Source: an uncultured Bacillota bacterium (GTDB lineage Bacteria; Bacillota; Clostridia; Peptostreptococcales; Anaerovoracaceae). Taken from it: a stretch of DNA of 5,238 bases. The notes under the pieces were generated by a model. The model saw only the letters and a program-made list of their open reading frames with translations, was not told where the DNA came from and made no database searches. Both the position numbers and the translations under genes were made by a program. This document shows, in pieces, positions 3,930 to 5,238 of the stretch (positions within the stretch are counted from its first letter, which is position 1; each line of letters opens with the position of its first letter). The stretch spans positions 1 to 5,238 of the forward strand of contig CABQMM010000116.1 in the NCBI GenBank assembly GCA_902465215.1, written 5' to 3'.

Positions 3930-5238
3930 ATGAGCACAGAAGATGTAAGAGTAAATCAGAACCCGGAAGCGGAAACCGAAGAGATTTCCGAAGAAGCCTT
4001 AAGCGAACAGAGACAGGTCAGAAGAGAAAAACTTAAGAATTTACAGGAAGCCGGAAGAAACCCGTTTCTTGTTGAAAAGTGGGATGTAACAGCTCATAGC
4101 CAGGATATTAAAGACAATTTCGAGGCGATGGAAGATCAGGAAGTTTCAGTTGCCGGTCGTATCATGGCATTCCGTAATATGGGCAAGGCATCTTTCATTA
4201 ACATTCAGGATAAGCAGGGCAGAATCCAGGTGTATGTAAAGAGAGATGACATCGGCGCAGAAGAGTATCAGTGGTTTAAGAAATATGATATTGGCGATAT
4301 TCTCGGAATCGAAGGAAAAATCTTCAAGACTAAGACAGGAGAAATTTCCGTTCATGCAACGAAAGTCGTTCTTCTTTCCAAGTCTATTCAGGTCCTTCCT
4401 GACAAATGGGCAGGTCTTAAGGATCAGGATCAGAGATACAGACAAAGATATGTTGACCTTATCATCAACCCGGAAGTAAGAGACGTATTCTTAAAGAGAG
4501 CGGTCATCCTTAAGGAATTCAGAAGAGTGCTGGAAGAGGATTACGGATATCTGGAAGTGGATACTCCGATTCTTACTACAGTTGCAGGCGGCGCGAACGC
4601 AAGACCGTTTGAAACTCATCACAATACCCTTAACATTGACATGAAGCTGAGAATTTCCAACGAGCTTTTCCTGAAGAGATGTATCGTAGGCGGTCTTGAC
4701 AGAGTTTACGAAATGGGCAAAATGTTCCGTAACGAGGGCATGGACAGACGTCATAACCCTGAGTTTACAAACATGGAATGCTATGCTGCATATCAGGATA
4801 TGGACTTTGTAATGGAAGTCACCGAGCAGATGGTATACAAGGCTCAGATGCTGGTAAACGGCACGCCGATTCTGAAGTATCAGGGCAAGGAATTCGATGT
4901 AACTCCGCCTTGGAGAAGGCTGAACATGGCAGACGCAATTAAGGAAATTACCGGCGTTGATTTTGATAAAATCGAGACAGATGAAGAAGCGAGAGCCGCA
5001 GCCATCGCACAGGGCATGGATGCAGAGGAAGTAAAGGATCAGACAAGAGGCAAGATTTTGGCTGAGATGTTTGAAGAATACTGCGAAGATGTTCCGGGAT
5101 ATTTGGACGGACCGGTATTTGTCATCGGACATCCGGTAGAAGTTTCGCCGCTTTCAAAGAGAGACCCTAAGGACCCGAGAATCACGAGAAGATTCGAGGC
5201 ATACATTAACGGCTGGGAAATTGCAAATGCATTCTCCG
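3930..5238 (+). CDS. lysS: Class II lysyl-tRNA synthetase, C-terminus outside the window
   Basis: LysS charges tRNA-Lys with lysine using ATP. From ATG 3930, 436 codons are visible and the frame is open at the right edge; bacterial LysS is usually about 490-505 residues, so roughly 60 are missing. A variable acidic tail (1-27) is followed by a helix and the OB-fold anticodon-binding domain (about 60-150, containing GRIMAFRNMGKASFINIQD). The linker RYRQRYVDLI and class II motif 1 (about 190-225, LEVDTPILTTVAGGANARPF) follow. Motif 2 begins FRNEGMDRRHNPEFT (266-280), with the arginine that contacts ATP. EVSPLSKRDP and NGWEIANAFS near the edge are typical of the catalytic core. Motif 3 (GxGxGIDR) is expected just past the window. 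Ribosome binding is by AGAGG (3914-3918), 11 bases upstream, slightly long. It appears to be the second gene of the greA unit, and no T-box leader is present. Confidence 0.96.
   Translation, partial: MSTEDVRVNQNPEAETEEISEEALSEQRQVRREKLKNLQEAGRNPFLVEKWDVTAHSQDIKDNFEAMEDQEVSVAGRIMAFRNMGKASFINIQDKQGRIQVYVKRDDIGAEEYQWFKKYDIGDILGIEGKIFKTKTGEISVHATKVVLLSKSIQVLPDKWAGLKDQDQRYRQRYVDLIINPEVRDVFLKRAVILKEFRRVLEEDYGYLEVDTPILTTVAGGANARPFETHHNTLNIDMKLRISNELFLKRCIVGGLDRVYEMGKMFRNEGMDRRHNPEFTNMECYAAYQDMDFVMEVTEQMVYKAQMLVNGTPILKYQGKEFDVTPPWRRLNMADAIKEITGVDFDKIETDEEARAAAIAQGMDAEEVKDQTRGKILAEMFEEYCEDVPGYLDGPVFVIGHPVEVSPLSKRDPKDPRITRRFEAYINGWEIANAFS

Noticed and set aside
4491..5132. 213-codon minus-strand ORF opposite lysS
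   Set aside because: It is antisense to the conserved LysS catalytic core, and no family features are visible.

Overview
The window reads as ordinary chromosomal sequence from a low-to-mid GC anaerobic Firmicute of class Clostridia. The grounds are a short clostridial-type flavodoxin, strong AGGAGG-like ribosome binding sites, sigma-A promoters with extended -10 elements, AGA-rich arginine usage in lysS, and a greA-lysS pair common in that group. I cannot name a species. I see no mobile element, CRISPR array, tRNA, rRNA or phage gene.

The layout is divergent around position 2550. To the left, everything reads on the minus strand: a type I L-asparaginase (2495..1483) broken by a one-base frameshift near 2257, then a flavodoxin (1314..892), then a larE-type sulfur transferase (655 to beyond the left edge). 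To the right, everything reads on the plus strand: deoD purine nucleoside phosphorylase (2600..3307), greA transcript cleavage factor (3434..3907), and lysS lysyl-tRNA synthetase (3930 to beyond the right edge). greA and lysS are 22 bases apart and look co-transcribed.

The intergenic DNA is the most informative part. The flavodoxin has a strong promoter (TTGACA-N18-TATACT) followed by two near-identical 18-bp palindromes (core GTTAGC-N4-GCTAAC), which suggests metal-responsive repression, probably by iron. larE has its own promoter starting just past the flavodoxin stop and a leader of about 194 nt. That leader holds a perfect 9-bp hairpin, a possible 23-codon ORF, possible long-range pairings and, directly before the larE ribosome binding site, an intrinsic terminator. 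This is the architecture of an attenuator or riboswitch, and I do not recognise its class. The ansA and deoD promoters are placed so that each lies inside the other's 5' leader, making the two transcripts complementary at their 5' ends.

The gene functions are mostly housekeeping: asparagine catabolism, low-potential electron transfer, sulfur transfer for nickel-pincer-type cofactor synthesis, purine salvage, transcription elongation and translation. No multi-gene novel system is visible. The best candidates for something undescribed are the larE leader RNA and the paired flavodoxin operators.
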